From the NCBI RefSeq assembly GCF_018326285.1, contig NZ_AP023362.1, forward strand, positions 2,232,001-2,296,000: a stretch of DNA of 64,000 nt. Reading direction: 5' to 3'. Position numbers and translations under genes: made by a program. Below the pieces are notes generated by a model. That model did not search any database. It worked only from the letters and a program-made list of their open reading frames with translations, and was not told the DNA's origin. Positions 45,475-53,006 of the stretch are shown one piece after another. Origin of the DNA: Mycolicibacterium sp. TY81 (lineage in GTDB: Bacteria; Actinomycetota; Actinomycetes; Mycobacteriales; Mycobacteriaceae). Positions within the stretch are counted from its first letter, which is position 1, and every line of letters starts with the position of its first letter.

Positions 45475-46878
45475 TCAGGATGCGCAGCAGGACAGTCGGG
45501 ACATATCGGCGCTGAAGGACTGGGCGGCGATTTTGATGCCTTCGGCCATGGTCAGATACGGGGCCCAGGACCCGGCGACCTGGTCGACGGTCATCGCGGC
45601 GTCGAGGATGTAGACCGCGGCGGCGGCGATCTCGCCAGCATCCTTGGCGACGGCGGTGATGCCGTGGATGCGGCCGGTGCCGGCGTCGGCGACGAGTTTG
45701 ATGAAACCGCGGGTGTCTCGGTTGACCACCGCACGCGGCACATGTTTTAGCGGCAGCACCCGGCAGTCGCACCGTGTCCCGGCGGCGAGGAGCTCGGCCT
45801 CGGTCGTCCCGGCCGCACCGACCGCGGGGCTGGTGAACGTCACGCGGGGCAGATGGCGGTAGTCGACCCTGCGGCCGGCGTCGGTGAAGATGTTGTCGGC
45901 GACCATCGCGCCGTGATGGGCGGCGACGTAGACGAACTCGCGGTGCCCGGTCACGTCGCCGGCCGCCCAGATCCGTGGGTTCGACGACTGCAGCCCGTCG
46001 CTCACCACGACCTCGTTGTTCTCGCCGGTTTTGACCTGCACCGCTTCGAGATTCAGGCCGTCGGTGTTCGGACGGCGGCCGGTGGCGACGAGGACTTTCG
46101 CGGCACGGAACTGCTGCGTTCCGCCGGTGATGGTCGCGGTGACCGTGACCTGATCGTCGGCCTGCTCGACCTCGCTCACCGTGGCGCGGCGCACCACCCG
46201 GATGCCGTCGTCGGCGAACACCTCCAGCAGCGCCATGCCGACTTCCGGCTCTTCCTTCGATGCCAGCGTGGAGCGGACCAGCACCGTCACCGTTGACCCG
46301 AGCCGGGCGAACAGTTGCGCCTGCTCCAACGCGACGTAGCCGCCGCCGATCACCAGCAGCGACTCCGGGACCTCGGTGACTTCCATCGCGGTGGTCGAGG
46401 TCAGGTAGGCGACGCCCTCGAATGCGGGCGGGATGACTGGGTTCGCGCCGGTGGCGATCAGGTAGTGCTCGGCCTCGATGGTGGCATCGCCGACCTCGAT
46501 GACGGGCGCGTCCGGGGTTCCGGCGAACCGCGCTTGGCCCTGAATGCGCTGCCAGCCATACGATTCGGCCACGTTGAGGTACTTCTCTGAGCGCAGCGAC
46601 TCCACCAGATCGTGCGTGCCGGCGATCAGGGCCGCCATGTCCACCGGGCCGGCCGTGGTGGCGATCCCCGGGAACCGGGCAGTGTCGGCTGCGGTATGCC
46701 GGGCCTCGGCCGCTGCGATCAGGGCCTTTGACGGCACGCAGCCGGTGTTGACACACGTGCCACCGAAGATGCCGCGCTCGATCATGACGACGGACTTGCC
46801 GAGCGCGGTAGCGCGGATCGCCGCGGCCATCGCCGCGCCGCCGGAACCGATGACCGCGAGGTCCAATCCCTGACTCAT
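45475..46878 (-). CDS. merA: Mercuric reductase without N-terminal HMA domain
   Basis: 467 residues from the ATG at 46878. It has an FAD-binding 'AVIGSGGAAMAAAIRA' motif, the redox-active pair Cys 42 and Cys 47 in 'GGTCVNTGCVPSKAL', an NADPH-binding 'LLVIGGGYVALEQAQLF' motif and the dimer domain 'GRIHGITAVAKDAGEI'. The C-terminal Hg-binding pair is 'RLSCCAS'. It lacks the NmerA metal-binding domain, as in many actinobacterial enzymes. It reduces Hg(II) to Hg(0) in the cytoplasm with NADPH. It is the first gene of the operon, directly downstream of the MerR operator. Confidence 0.95.
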   Translation of the reverse strand: MSQGLDLAVIGSGGAAMAAAIRATALGKSVVMIERGIFGGTCVNTGCVPSKALIAAAEARHTAADTARFPGIATTAGPVDMAALIAGTHDLVESLRSEKYLNVAESYGWQRIQGQARFAGTPDAPVIEVGDATIEAEHYLIATGANPVIPPAFEGVAYLTSTTAMEVTEVPESLLVIGGGYVALEQAQLFARLGSTVTVLVRSTLASKEEPEVGMALLEVFADDGIRVVRRATVSEVEQADDQVTVTATITGGTQQFRAAKVLVATGRRPNTDGLNLEAVQVKTGENNEVVVSDGLQSSNPRIWAAGDVTGHREFVYVAAHHGAMVADNIFTDAGRRVDYRHLPRVTFTSPAVGAAGTTEAELLAAGTRCDCRVLPLKHVPRAVVNRDTRGFIKLVADAGTGRIHGITAVAKDAGEIAAAAVYILDAAMTVDQVAGSWAPYLTMAEGIKIAAQSFSADMSRLSCCAS

Positions 46879-46887
46879 GCACCCATC

Positions 46888-46917
46888 CTTGACCTTCAAG
46901 TAGGCTTGAAGGTCAAG
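46888..46917. promoter_or_regulatory. MerR operator (perfect 30-bp dyad)
   Basis: Arms CTTGACCTTCAAG and its exact complement are separated by TAGG. TTGACC serves as a -35-like element inside the dyad, as expected for MerR promoters with an operator in the spacer. It lies 9 bp before the merA start and 17 bp before the merR start, so it can control both divergent genes. The short leader implies transcripts with little or no untranslated region. Confidence 0.9.
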
Positions 46918-46934
46918 TGTTCTGAGGAGACATC

Positions 46935-47324
46935 GTGAGAATCGGGAAGCTCGCCGAGGCGACCGGGGCCACCACCGCGACGCTGCGCTACTACGAAGAC
47001 GAAGGCCTGCTCCCGCCCGCCGAACGTTCCCCGGCGGGGTATCGCGACTATGCCGCCGACACGATCGCCCGGGTCGGCTTCATCCGACGGGGACAGGCCG
47101 CCGGGTTCAGCCTCGCCCAGATTCGGCAGATCCTCGACATCCGTGACAGCGGCCACGCGCCGTGCACGCACGTGCGCGACCTGCTCGACATCCGACTGAC
47201 CGACCTCGACGAGCAGATCAGCGCACTGGTGGCACTGCGCGAGACCATCGCCCGGCTGCGGCAGGGCGCCGAAAGCGTCGACCCGGAATCATGCAGCGCC
47301 GATGACGTATGTCGATACCTCTAG
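46935..47324 (+). CDS. merR: MerR-family mercury-responsive regulator
   Basis: 129 residues from GTG. The winged-helix domain is typical ('IGKLAEATGATTATLRYYEDEGLLPPAER'), followed by the long dimer helix. Cysteines at 77 ('HAPCTHV'), 120 and 126 ('ESCSADDVC') match the three Hg-binding thiols of MerR in spacing. It would hold RNA polymerase at the operator and activate by DNA distortion when Hg(II) binds. It is divergent from merA. Confidence 0.9.
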   Translation: MRIGKLAEATGATTATLRYYEDEGLLPPAERSPAGYRDYAADTIARVGFIRRGQAAGFSLAQIRQILDIRDSGHAPCTHVRDLLDIRLTDLDEQISALVALRETIARLRQGAESVDPESCSADDVCRYL

Positions 47325-47462
47325 GAGCCACCTCCGTGGCACCGGAGGCATGTATTTCGTCAAGTCCGTTGACCCCGGCAGTCGTCATGAATTTCCGCCC
47401 CACTGGAGGTCGTTGGTGCGCGGGAGCGCGGGGCCTGCTGAGCAGTAGGCTCACCCGATGCG

Positions 47463-48104
47463 GTGGGATTTCACTCGAAGCTGGTCGCATTGGCCGTGCT
47501 GAGCCCAGCCACACTCGTTCAGGCGATCGCCACCTTCGCCATCACCAATATCGACGACATCGTGGTCCTCGCGGTGATGTTCGGCCAGGCGCCCGGTCAT
47601 CGTGGCGCAGCCATCCGAGTGACCGCCGGTCAGTACCTCGGCTTCACCGCCATCTTGGCAGTTTCGGTCGGCGGCGCACTCCTGGGTGCCACGCTGCTTC
47701 CTCCAGCCGCACTGCCGTACTTCGGGCTGCTGCCCATCGTGTTGGGGCTGCGGGCGGCATGGCTGGCCTGGCGGGATCGCCGCACCCAACCGGCGCCGAC
47801 CGATGATCCCGCAACACTGTTGACGCCTGGCACCTGGCAGGTCGCAGTCATCACCTTCGCCAACGGCGGCGACAACATCGGCGTGTACGTTCCGATCTTC
47901 GCCGTCTCAACGATCGCCACCATCGGTGTTTACATCATCGTGTTCCTCATCGGTGTGGCCATCTGGTGCGCGGCCGGCCGATATTTCGCCTCCCACCCGA
48001 TCATCGCCAAAGCACTCTCACGCTGGGGCCACATCGTTCTGCCCGTTGCACTGATCACAATCGGGGCCCTCATCCTCATCAAAGGCGGAGCGTTCGCCCT
48101 CTAG
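47463..48104 (+). CDS. CadD-family cadmium resistance transporter
   Basis: 213 residues with five to six helices. The N terminus reads '[19 protein letters not shown]' and the mirrored second half '[18 protein letters not shown]', both with the acidic residues typical of CadD. These exporters confer cadmium resistance in Gram-positive bacteria. The GTG at 47463 is used, although shorter starts are possible. It follows merR at 138 bp in the same direction and completes the heavy-metal cargo. Confidence 0.85.
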   Translation: MGFHSKLVALAVLSPATLVQAIATFAITNIDDIVVLAVMFGQAPGHRGAAIRVTAGQYLGFTAILAVSVGGALLGATLLPPAALPYFGLLPIVLGLRAAWLAWRDRRTQPAPTDDPATLLTPGTWQVAVITFANGGDNIGVYVPIFAVSTIATIGVYIIVFLIGVAIWCAAGRYFASHPIIAKALSRWGHIVLPVALITIGALILIKGGAFAL

Positions 48105-48105
48105 C

Positions 48106-48310
48106 TCGGAGCAACTTCACCACTCAGGGCCAGGAGGCGCTCCTGCATCGGCATGTGTTGGCGTTCAACCACTTTGGTGATGTCCCGGCCCGTATCCGCT
48201 ATGACAATCTAAAACGGGCGGTGGCCAAGGTGCTCAAAGGCCGCAGCCGGCACCCGAACTACCAACACGAGCGAGCGCACCACAGAATCATGATCGTGTG
48301 TCACGAGAGA
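48106..48310 (+). pseudogene. IS21-family IstA fragment
   Basis: A frame reads '[20 protein letters not shown]' followed by '[20 protein letters not shown]' and 'LKGRSRH'. This is the central DDE region of an IstA transposase (F.GGVP..V.YDNLK). Sequence before and after does not continue the family and there is no istB. It is a relic close to the right end of the transposon. Confidence 0.8.
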
Positions 48311-48414
48311 CACGATCACAGTAGTTATACCGAAGACGTACCCGAGCCAACGGAATCGACAGGAGACCATTCCGGCTACCCTGCTGCGCTCGCAGCCGGG
48401 CGCGGAAGCAGGGT

Positions 48415-48517
48415 AGCCCCAGATTCAATGAGAAACGTCGCGATCGAAATTCTCATCCAATCTGGGGCAATGCAGGTCAGACTAGTAAATGTGCCCCAGA
48501 TTCAATGAGAACGGACA
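48415..48517 (-). repeat. Transposon right end: three TnsB-site-like repeats
   Basis: The 20-bp unit occurs on the complement at 48415-48434 (a near-perfect copy) and 48492-48511, and in the opposite orientation at 48450-48469 with two or three mismatches. Spacing is wide (about 35-40 bp), unlike the packed left end. This asymmetry mirrors the spaced sites of the Tn7 left end. The outer end is followed by the target repeat ACTCC. Confidence 0.82.
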
Positions 48518-48958
48518 ACTCCAGATCGAAAAGTTGCGCGCTGCAGCGATATTCGCGCACCGTGCGAGGCATGGTTAAAACGTCACTGTGACAAATTGGT
48601 CCAGTGGAGCGGCCGGTCCGCGAGCGTGGTCGGGGCTGCCGTGTTGGCGGTACGACGGCCCGCCCGGCGCGTAATCGAGGCACCGACGCTCCGGGCCAGT
48701 TTTGTGGCCAGACGTGGAGTCGTGTCTCGTCGGGGTTCCTGCCGGCGCCCCGTGAAGTGCGCACGCCCAGACGGCGTCGGGACCACCAGAAGCCGACCGA
48801 TGAGATGGCACGTGATCCGCTGAGTCCGGGCCGAGCCGTCGTCACCAATCAATACCAAAACGCCGATAATCGACATTATGTCAGTTACTCGAATAGTAGT
48901 TTGTCGCGGTCCGATGCTGCACCCGCCCCGGCCCTACGTATGTGTTCGGTTCACGCTG
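48518..48958. other. Intergenic region right of the transposon
   Basis: No gene is supported. Two overlapping open frames (48583-48876 minus, 48604-49059 plus) lack family character and are Arg/Pro-rich in the way of shadow frames. Confidence 0.45.
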
Positions 48959-49105
48959 CTAGTCGTTTTCGTCGTCGTGACGGTGTGCGGCCTCGATCGC
49001 TTCGGGCGGGGCTGGCTGCTGTAACCAGGTTCGAATCCGCAACAACCCGCCGGCGATAGTCCCGACGGCAAGCACTGCAACGACGATCCAGAACGCAGCG
49101 GACAT
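48959..49105 (-). CDS. Small single-pass membrane protein (48 residues)
   Basis: Starts ATG at 49105: 'MSAAFWIVVAVLAVGTIAGG', then 'LLRIRTWLQQPAPPEAIEAA' and a polar His/Asp tail ('HRHDDEND'). One helix fills residues 4-23. No family recognised. Coding is supported by the clean hydrophobic-then-amphipathic composition and the ATG, but conservation cannot be tested here. Confidence 0.5.
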   Translation of the reverse strand: MSAAFWIVVAVLAVGTIAGGLLRIRTWLQQPAPPEAIEAAHRHDDEND

Positions 49106-49166
49106 GGAGCAATTGTCCGCCTCTGGCCCTTCTGCCGGCGGTGCCCTGGAAAAATGACGCCGTATA

Positions 49167-49200
49167 GTAGCAATCTGCTACGGTGGTAGCAACATGCTAC
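49167..49200. promoter_or_regulatory. Tandem operators of the toxin-antitoxin operon
   Basis: Two near-identical palindromes, GTAGCAATCTGCTAC (49167-49181) and GTAGCAACATGCTAC (49186-49200), have centres 19 bp apart, about two helical turns. They end 14 bp before the antitoxin ATG and overlap a TATAGT that could be the -10. This is the usual layout of an autoregulated antitoxin operator. Confidence 0.85.
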
Positions 49201-49214
49201 ACGGGAGGTGGGTC

Positions 49215-49616
49215 ATGTCCGAAGTCGCCGATCGGGTCACCCGGGTGTCCGCTGACCTGTTCGAGGCCGCGGCCGCCGAGGGTGCCCGGCAGAGTCGCTC
49301 CGCCAAGCAGCAACTCGACCATTGGGCGCGGGTGGGCCGCGCTGTATCGACCCAGCACACCGCTTCACGACGCAGGGTGGAGGCTGCCCTCGCCGGTCAG
49401 ATCGACATCGCCGTTCTCAACACCGAAGAAGGCGTGGTGTTCAATGCCGAGGTTTCCGCGGCGATCGAGGAGAGTCTGGCCCGCACCGATTACGGTGCCG
49501 TGCTCGCCTCTCGTGGGATCACCACGGTGGCATTGGATGAGGACGGCCAGATCGTCGAGCATCGCCCGGACGGCACCGAGTCCGTGGTTGGTGCGGTGCA
49601 CTCGCTGCGTCGGTGA
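49215..49616 (+). CDS. ParD-like antitoxin
   Basis: 133 residues from the ATG at 49215 (GGAGG 9 bp upstream). The N-terminal part 'RVTRVSADLFEAAAAEGARQSRSAKQQLDHWARVGRAV' matches the ParD-like antitoxin family (ribbon-helix-helix type). The C-terminal part is acidic and would bind the toxin. The stop overlaps the toxin start by 4 bp (GTGA). It probably represses its own promoter through the two upstream palindromes. Confidence 0.82.
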   Translation: MSEVADRVTRVSADLFEAAAAEGARQSRSAKQQLDHWARVGRAVSTQHTASRRRVEAALAGQIDIAVLNTEEGVVFNAEVSAAIEESLARTDYGAVLASRGITTVALDEDGQIVEHRPDGTESVVGAVHSLRR

Positions 49617-50188
49617 AACGCCTGGACCTCGTCGTCGGCTCGAACGGTGCCGGAAAATCGACGTTCGTCGAACTCACGCTGGCTCCGCTGCTACCGAGCA
49701 GCGTGTTCGTCAACGCGGATGAGATCGCCAAACAGCGCTGGCCTACCGACGCTTTGGGCCACGCCTACGAGGCCGCGCGGATCGCCGCGGCGACGCGGGA
49801 AGCGTTGATCGAGCAGGGGCGTTCATTCATCGCCGAGACCGTGTTCTCGCACCCCTCCAAGCTGGAGCTGATCGATGCGGCCCGTCATGCGGGGTACGTC
49901 GTGGTGTTGCACATTGTGCTGATCCCGGAGAACTTGGCCGTTCACCGCGTCCGCTACCGGGTTGCCGCCGGTGGCCACGATGTGCCCGAGGAGAAGATCC
50001 GGGAACGGTATCGCCGGCTGTGGACATTGGTGGCTGCAGCGATCGTTCGCGTCGACAGCGCAGCGGTTTACGACAATTCCGCGGCCAGTGGACCGCAGAT
50101 CGTGGCGCAGATGAGTGGCGGACTGAGCGTCGACACGCCCCGATGGCCGTCGTGGACTCCGGAACAGCTGCGTAGTCGCTGGCCGTAG
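49613..50188 (+). CDS. Zeta-toxin-family kinase
   Basis: 191 residues from GTG. The Walker A motif 'VVGSNGAGKSTFVE' (about 7-20), 'VFVNADEIAKQRWP' with the catalytic Asp-Glu, and 'FIAETVFSHPSKLELIDAA' follow the zeta toxin pattern. 'HDVPEEKIRERYRRLW' is the basic lid. Zeta toxins phosphorylate UDP-N-acetylglucosamine and block wall synthesis. The antitoxin is a ParD-like protein rather than epsilon. It is a plausible stabilisation or stress module. Confidence 0.85.
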   Translation: MKRLDLVVGSNGAGKSTFVELTLAPLLPSSVFVNADEIAKQRWPTDALGHAYEAARIAAATREALIEQGRSFIAETVFSHPSKLELIDAARHAGYVVVLHIVLIPENLAVHRVRYRVAAGGHDVPEEKIRERYRRLWTLVAAAIVRVDSAAVYDNSAASGPQIVAQMSGGLSVDTPRWPSWTPEQLRSRWP

Positions 50189-50348
50189 CTCGGCGCAGCT
50201 CGGGCCGTCGCCACCACGTTTGTTGTCGGGCGGGCACGGGTAGCCACTACAGGAGAAAGCCGCAGAGCCCTGACCGCTCCGGAAGCGGCATGAATATTTT
50301 GGTTCGGCTCTTTGCGGCAACGAATGCGCAGCCACCACAGGAGAACTC

Positions 50349-50612
50349 ATGTTGTCGAACATCTCGATCACGTCGATGCTCGTCGCCGCTGGTGCGGCCG
50401 CCGCGGTAGTACTCGCGCCGGTCGCTTACGCAGATGGCGGGTCCGCTCCGTGTGCGGATGAAGGCAGTGCCACCGTTTGCCAGGCGCCAGGAAACGCCAA
50501 CGTCATCGCCACCCCACCCGAACAGAGTGGTAGCGGCGCTTCCGGGGGCGGCGGCGGAAATAGCCAGAACGGCCCGTACGGGCCGAATGGCTCACAACCG
50601 CCAGTCGGCTAG
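50349..50612 (+). CDS. Small secreted protein
   Basis: 87 residues: a signal peptide ('SMLVAAGAAAAVVLAPVAYADG'), two cysteines at about 36 and 44 that could form a disulfide, then a Gly/Ser/Asn/Pro-rich tail. An AGGAG lies 7 bp before the ATG. This architecture is common among mycobacterial exported proteins of unknown function. Confidence 0.7.
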   Translation: MLSNISITSMLVAAGAAAAVVLAPVAYADGGSAPCADEGSATVCQAPGNANVIATPPEQSGSGASGGGGGNSQNGPYGPNGSQPPVG

Positions 50613-50699
50613 CGCGGAGTCGCCACTTCTCCCCTATGGCAATTCGAATTGACGGCGGCCCGACTGCAAGGCAGGTGCCGGCCGGGTGGACACTATGAC

Positions 50700-51251
50700 G
50701 TGGCCCTTTCTGCAACAGTATTCAAAGTTGAACTCGGCGTCTCCGATGTCGACCACGGTTACTACGCCGACCACGCGTTGACGGTGGCCCGCCATCCCAG
50801 TGAGACCGATGAGCGGATGGTCGTGCGGTTGTTGGCTTTTGGGCTTCGTGCACACCGACTCAGCGACGTCGACGGCGAGTTGGCGTTCGGGCCGGGCCTG
50901 TCCACCCCTGGCGTACCGGACTTGCGGCTCGCCGACTACACCGGCCGGATCCTGGAATGGATCAACGTCGGCCAGCCCGACGAACGCGTCTTGGGTAAGG
51001 CGGCCAGCCAGGCCGACCAGGTGCTGCTCTACCCGTTCGCCGCCGGCGTGGCCACCTGGTGGCGAACCGTCGGTCCCAAAGTGGCGGGGCTGGCGAACCT
51101 GTCGGTGCTGCAGATACCGCACGAGTCGGTGCAGCAACTGGTCCAAAGCGTCGATCGACGGGTCTCGGCACAGGTGATGGTGATCGAAGGTCAGGTGACG
51201 ATGACCGTTGGCGGAGTCGACGTGACCTTCACCCCCGAGCCATTGGAGTGA
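50700..51251 (+). CDS. YaeQ family protein
   Basis: 183 residues from the GTG at 50700 ('VALSATVFKVELGVSDVDHG'), which fits the usual YaeQ length; an earlier in-frame start at 50649 adds 17 unlikely residues. Conserved parts include 'HPSETDERMVVRLLAFGL', 'GPGLSTPGVPDLRLADYTG' and 'EWINVGQPDERVLGKAASQA'. These match the PD-(D/E)xK-like fold with Asp and Glu at the nuclease-like centre. Its cellular role is not established. Confidence 0.88.
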   Translation: MALSATVFKVELGVSDVDHGYYADHALTVARHPSETDERMVVRLLAFGLRAHRLSDVDGELAFGPGLSTPGVPDLRLADYTGRILEWINVGQPDERVLGKAASQADQVLLYPFAAGVATWWRTVGPKVAGLANLSVLQIPHESVQQLVQSVDRRVSAQVMVIEGQVTMTVGGVDVTFTPEPLE

Positions 51252-51364
51252 AGGATTTCGGTTGCCGTGCAACGCTTTCCGCCCGCCGGCGAAGTCAGTT
51301 GCCAAGTTCGGCAACAAGGCGCGTCGCTCGCTGAGATGCCTGCGGTCGGTGCCAGGATCGAGAT

Positions 51365-51916
51365 ATGAAGAAGAACACCGCGCGGCTGATCCCCAGAGGT
51401 ACCGACGAATCGCGCCGTGTGGTGGAACGGGTCCAGCTTGTCATGGACCTGACGTCGCGACTGAATGTGCTGCGGCACTCGGATGTGGATGGCCGCAACG
51501 CATTGCTGAACGAAATCCTGGGGCGGTCGCTGCCGGAAACCACGACGATCTACCCGCCGTTTTATTGCGACTACGGCCTCAACTTGCGTCTGGGTGACCG
51601 GGTTTTCGTCAACCAGAACTGCTCGTTTTATGACCTCGGCGGCATCACAATCGGAGACCGCACATTGATCGGGCCGGGCGTCACCCTCTGTACCGCCGGT
51701 CATCCCGTCGAACCGGCGGCCCGATTCGACGGGATCACGGTCTCCCCGATCGATGTCGGGACAAATGTCTGGATCGGGGCCAACGCGACCATCGCTCCTG
51801 GGGTCACGATCGGCTCAGGGTCGGTCGTGGCCGCCGGCGCGGTCGTGGCGACGGATGTCCCGCCGAACTCGCTCGTCAGCAGCGCTGGTCACATACAGCG
51901 ACGCGCTCTCGCGTAA
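51365..51916 (+). CDS. Sugar O-acetyltransferase, hexapeptide-repeat (LacA/Maa-like)
   Basis: 183 residues. After an N-terminal helical cap comes 'YPPFYCDYGLNLRLGDRVFVNQNC' and a left-handed beta helix ('ITIGDRTLIGPGVTL', 'IDVGTNVWIGANATIAPGVTIGSGSVVAAGAVV'). The catalytic His is in 'LCTAGHPVEPAAR'. It acetylates a sugar or related hydroxyl with acetyl-CoA. Acceptor unknown. Confidence 0.9.
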   Translation: MKKNTARLIPRGTDESRRVVERVQLVMDLTSRLNVLRHSDVDGRNALLNEILGRSLPETTTIYPPFYCDYGLNLRLGDRVFVNQNCSFYDLGGITIGDRTLIGPGVTLCTAGHPVEPAARFDGITVSPIDVGTNVWIGANATIAPGVTIGSGSVVAAGAVVATDVPPNSLVSSAGHIQRRALA

Positions 51917-51972
51917 GTCCCGGTACGGGAGCGCTGCTCGCGTACCGGGACTGCGCTGACATCCGCCTCGGA

Positions 51973-52485
51973 TCAAGGAACCGAGACGCACCCCACGCCG
52001 GGCACACAGCCTCCACCGCCGCCGGGACCGCCGCCGCCGGACGGCCCCCCAGGAATGCTGCCGCCTCCGCCACCAGGACCGCCAGCACCCGTCGGGCCGC
52101 CCGGAATTGACCCACCGCCGCCGCCCGGGCCGCCGCCACCCGTGGGTCCACCGGGCACGCTGCCGCCCCCGCCACCGGGTCCCCCGCTGCCGGTCGGGCC
52201 GCCCGGGATCGAACCGCCGCCACCTTCAGGGCCACCACCACCCGTGGCTCCGCCTGGGGCGGTGCCGGTGCCGGGCGAAGTCGTAGGTGACATGGTCGTC
52301 GGCGTCGTCGTCACCGTGGTGGTAGTCGTCGAGTTGGTCGTTGTCGTTTTGCTGCCTTCGTCGGTGCCGCATCCCGTGGCGAGAGGAAGTACCGCGACGC
52401 CGGCGATCAGGCCGATCCAGGCTGAGTGCCTACGCCACGATGCTCGCGATTGCGGGCGGATGCTCGTGTCAGCTGTCAATCTCAT
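51973..52485 (-). CDS. Glycine/proline-rich repeat lipoprotein
   Basis: 170 residues from the ATG at 52485. A lipoprotein signal ends 'LATGC', followed by a Thr-rich stretch and then five near-identical repeats of about 15-16 residues ('GGPTGSGGPGGGGGSIP' type). It closes with 'GGCVPGVGCVSVP' containing two cysteines. This would be an extended surface or wall-associated protein. The frame upstream of 52485 has no family character. Repeat number may vary between strains. Confidence 0.7.
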   Translation of the reverse strand: MRLTADTSIRPQSRASWRRHSAWIGLIAGVAVLPLATGCGTDEGSKTTTTNSTTTTTVTTTPTTMSPTTSPGTGTAPGGATGGGGPEGGGGSIPGGPTGSGGPGGGGGSVPGGPTGGGGPGGGGGSIPGGPTGAGGPGGGGGSIPGGPSGGGGPGGGGGCVPGVGCVSVP

Positions 52486-52659
52486 GGTGATGTTTGCCTC
52501 CCTCTCGGCTGTCGTTGCGTTATTCCCCGAGATCGAGACTTCCAATCCTCGACGCCGAAAGAAGCGCATCGCGTCGTTTGGATCGCGGAGCCCCCGCGTC
52601 CGGCGCACCCCGTCGGCGAGAACGACATCCAGCCGAATCTACGACTGTAGACTTGCCGC

Positions 52660-52971
52660 GTGGAGTTGCGAACCTACACATTGACTGACGCCGCCGCGCT
52701 GGAGAGTTACGTCTCGGACTTCTGGCCTCGCCACATTCGCACGCTGCGCAAGTACGGCATCACTGTGCGCGGCGTCTGGACGGACCTCGAGTCAAGTGAG
52801 CCTCGCGTCATCGCACTCGTCGATTATGCGGGCGGCGATCCCCGCCGCCTCGCCGAGAGTTACCGCGCAAGCGATGACTTCGTCGAGGACCACCGGCATT
52901 TCGATACGTCGCTCATCGTCGCGACGCACACGCAAACGCTGCAGCCGATCGCGAGTTCCCCGCTTCAATAA
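52660..52971 (+). CDS. NIPSNAP family protein
   Basis: 103 residues from GTG, 'MELRTYTLTDAAALESYVSD' with 'HIRTLRKYGITVRGVWTD'. The pattern is that of the small dimeric alpha-beta barrel NIPSNAP proteins. A possible regulator site (TCTACGACTGTAGA, 52638-52651) overlaps its promoter. The TetR gene follows at 35 bp. Function unknown. Confidence 0.8.
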   Translation: MELRTYTLTDAAALESYVSDFWPRHIRTLRKYGITVRGVWTDLESSEPRVIALVDYAGGDPRRLAESYRASDDFVEDHRHFDTSLIVATHTQTLQPIASSPLQ

Positions 52972-53006
52972 CGATGCTTGGTGCATCGCTGGGAGGAGAT
53001 ACCCAC

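Larger units (their letters stand above)
33974..48517 (+). mobile_element. Tn7-like transposon carrying mercury resistance (14.5 kb)
   Basis: The outer ends are inverted repeats beginning TGTCCGTTCTCATTGA. The whole unit is flanked by the 5-bp duplication ACTCC (33969-33973 and 48518-48522). TGT ends and a 5-bp duplication are Tn7 hallmarks. Inside, reading from the left end, are tnsA-, tnsB-, tnsC- and tniQ-like genes, then a mer operon and a CadD gene. tnsA and tniQ are interrupted by insertion sequences, so the unit is probably immobile now. An IS21-derived origin of the ends is the main alternative, because an istA fragment lies near the right end. Confidence 0.85.

Noticed and set aside
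45449..46882. Upstream extension of the merB frame
   Set aside because: The extension is the merA sequence read out of frame, rich in Arg, Gly and His; merB begins at 45448.
48583..49059. Two overlapping open frames right of the transposon
   Set aside because: Composition is that of shadow frames in GC-rich DNA and no family or ribosome site is convincing.
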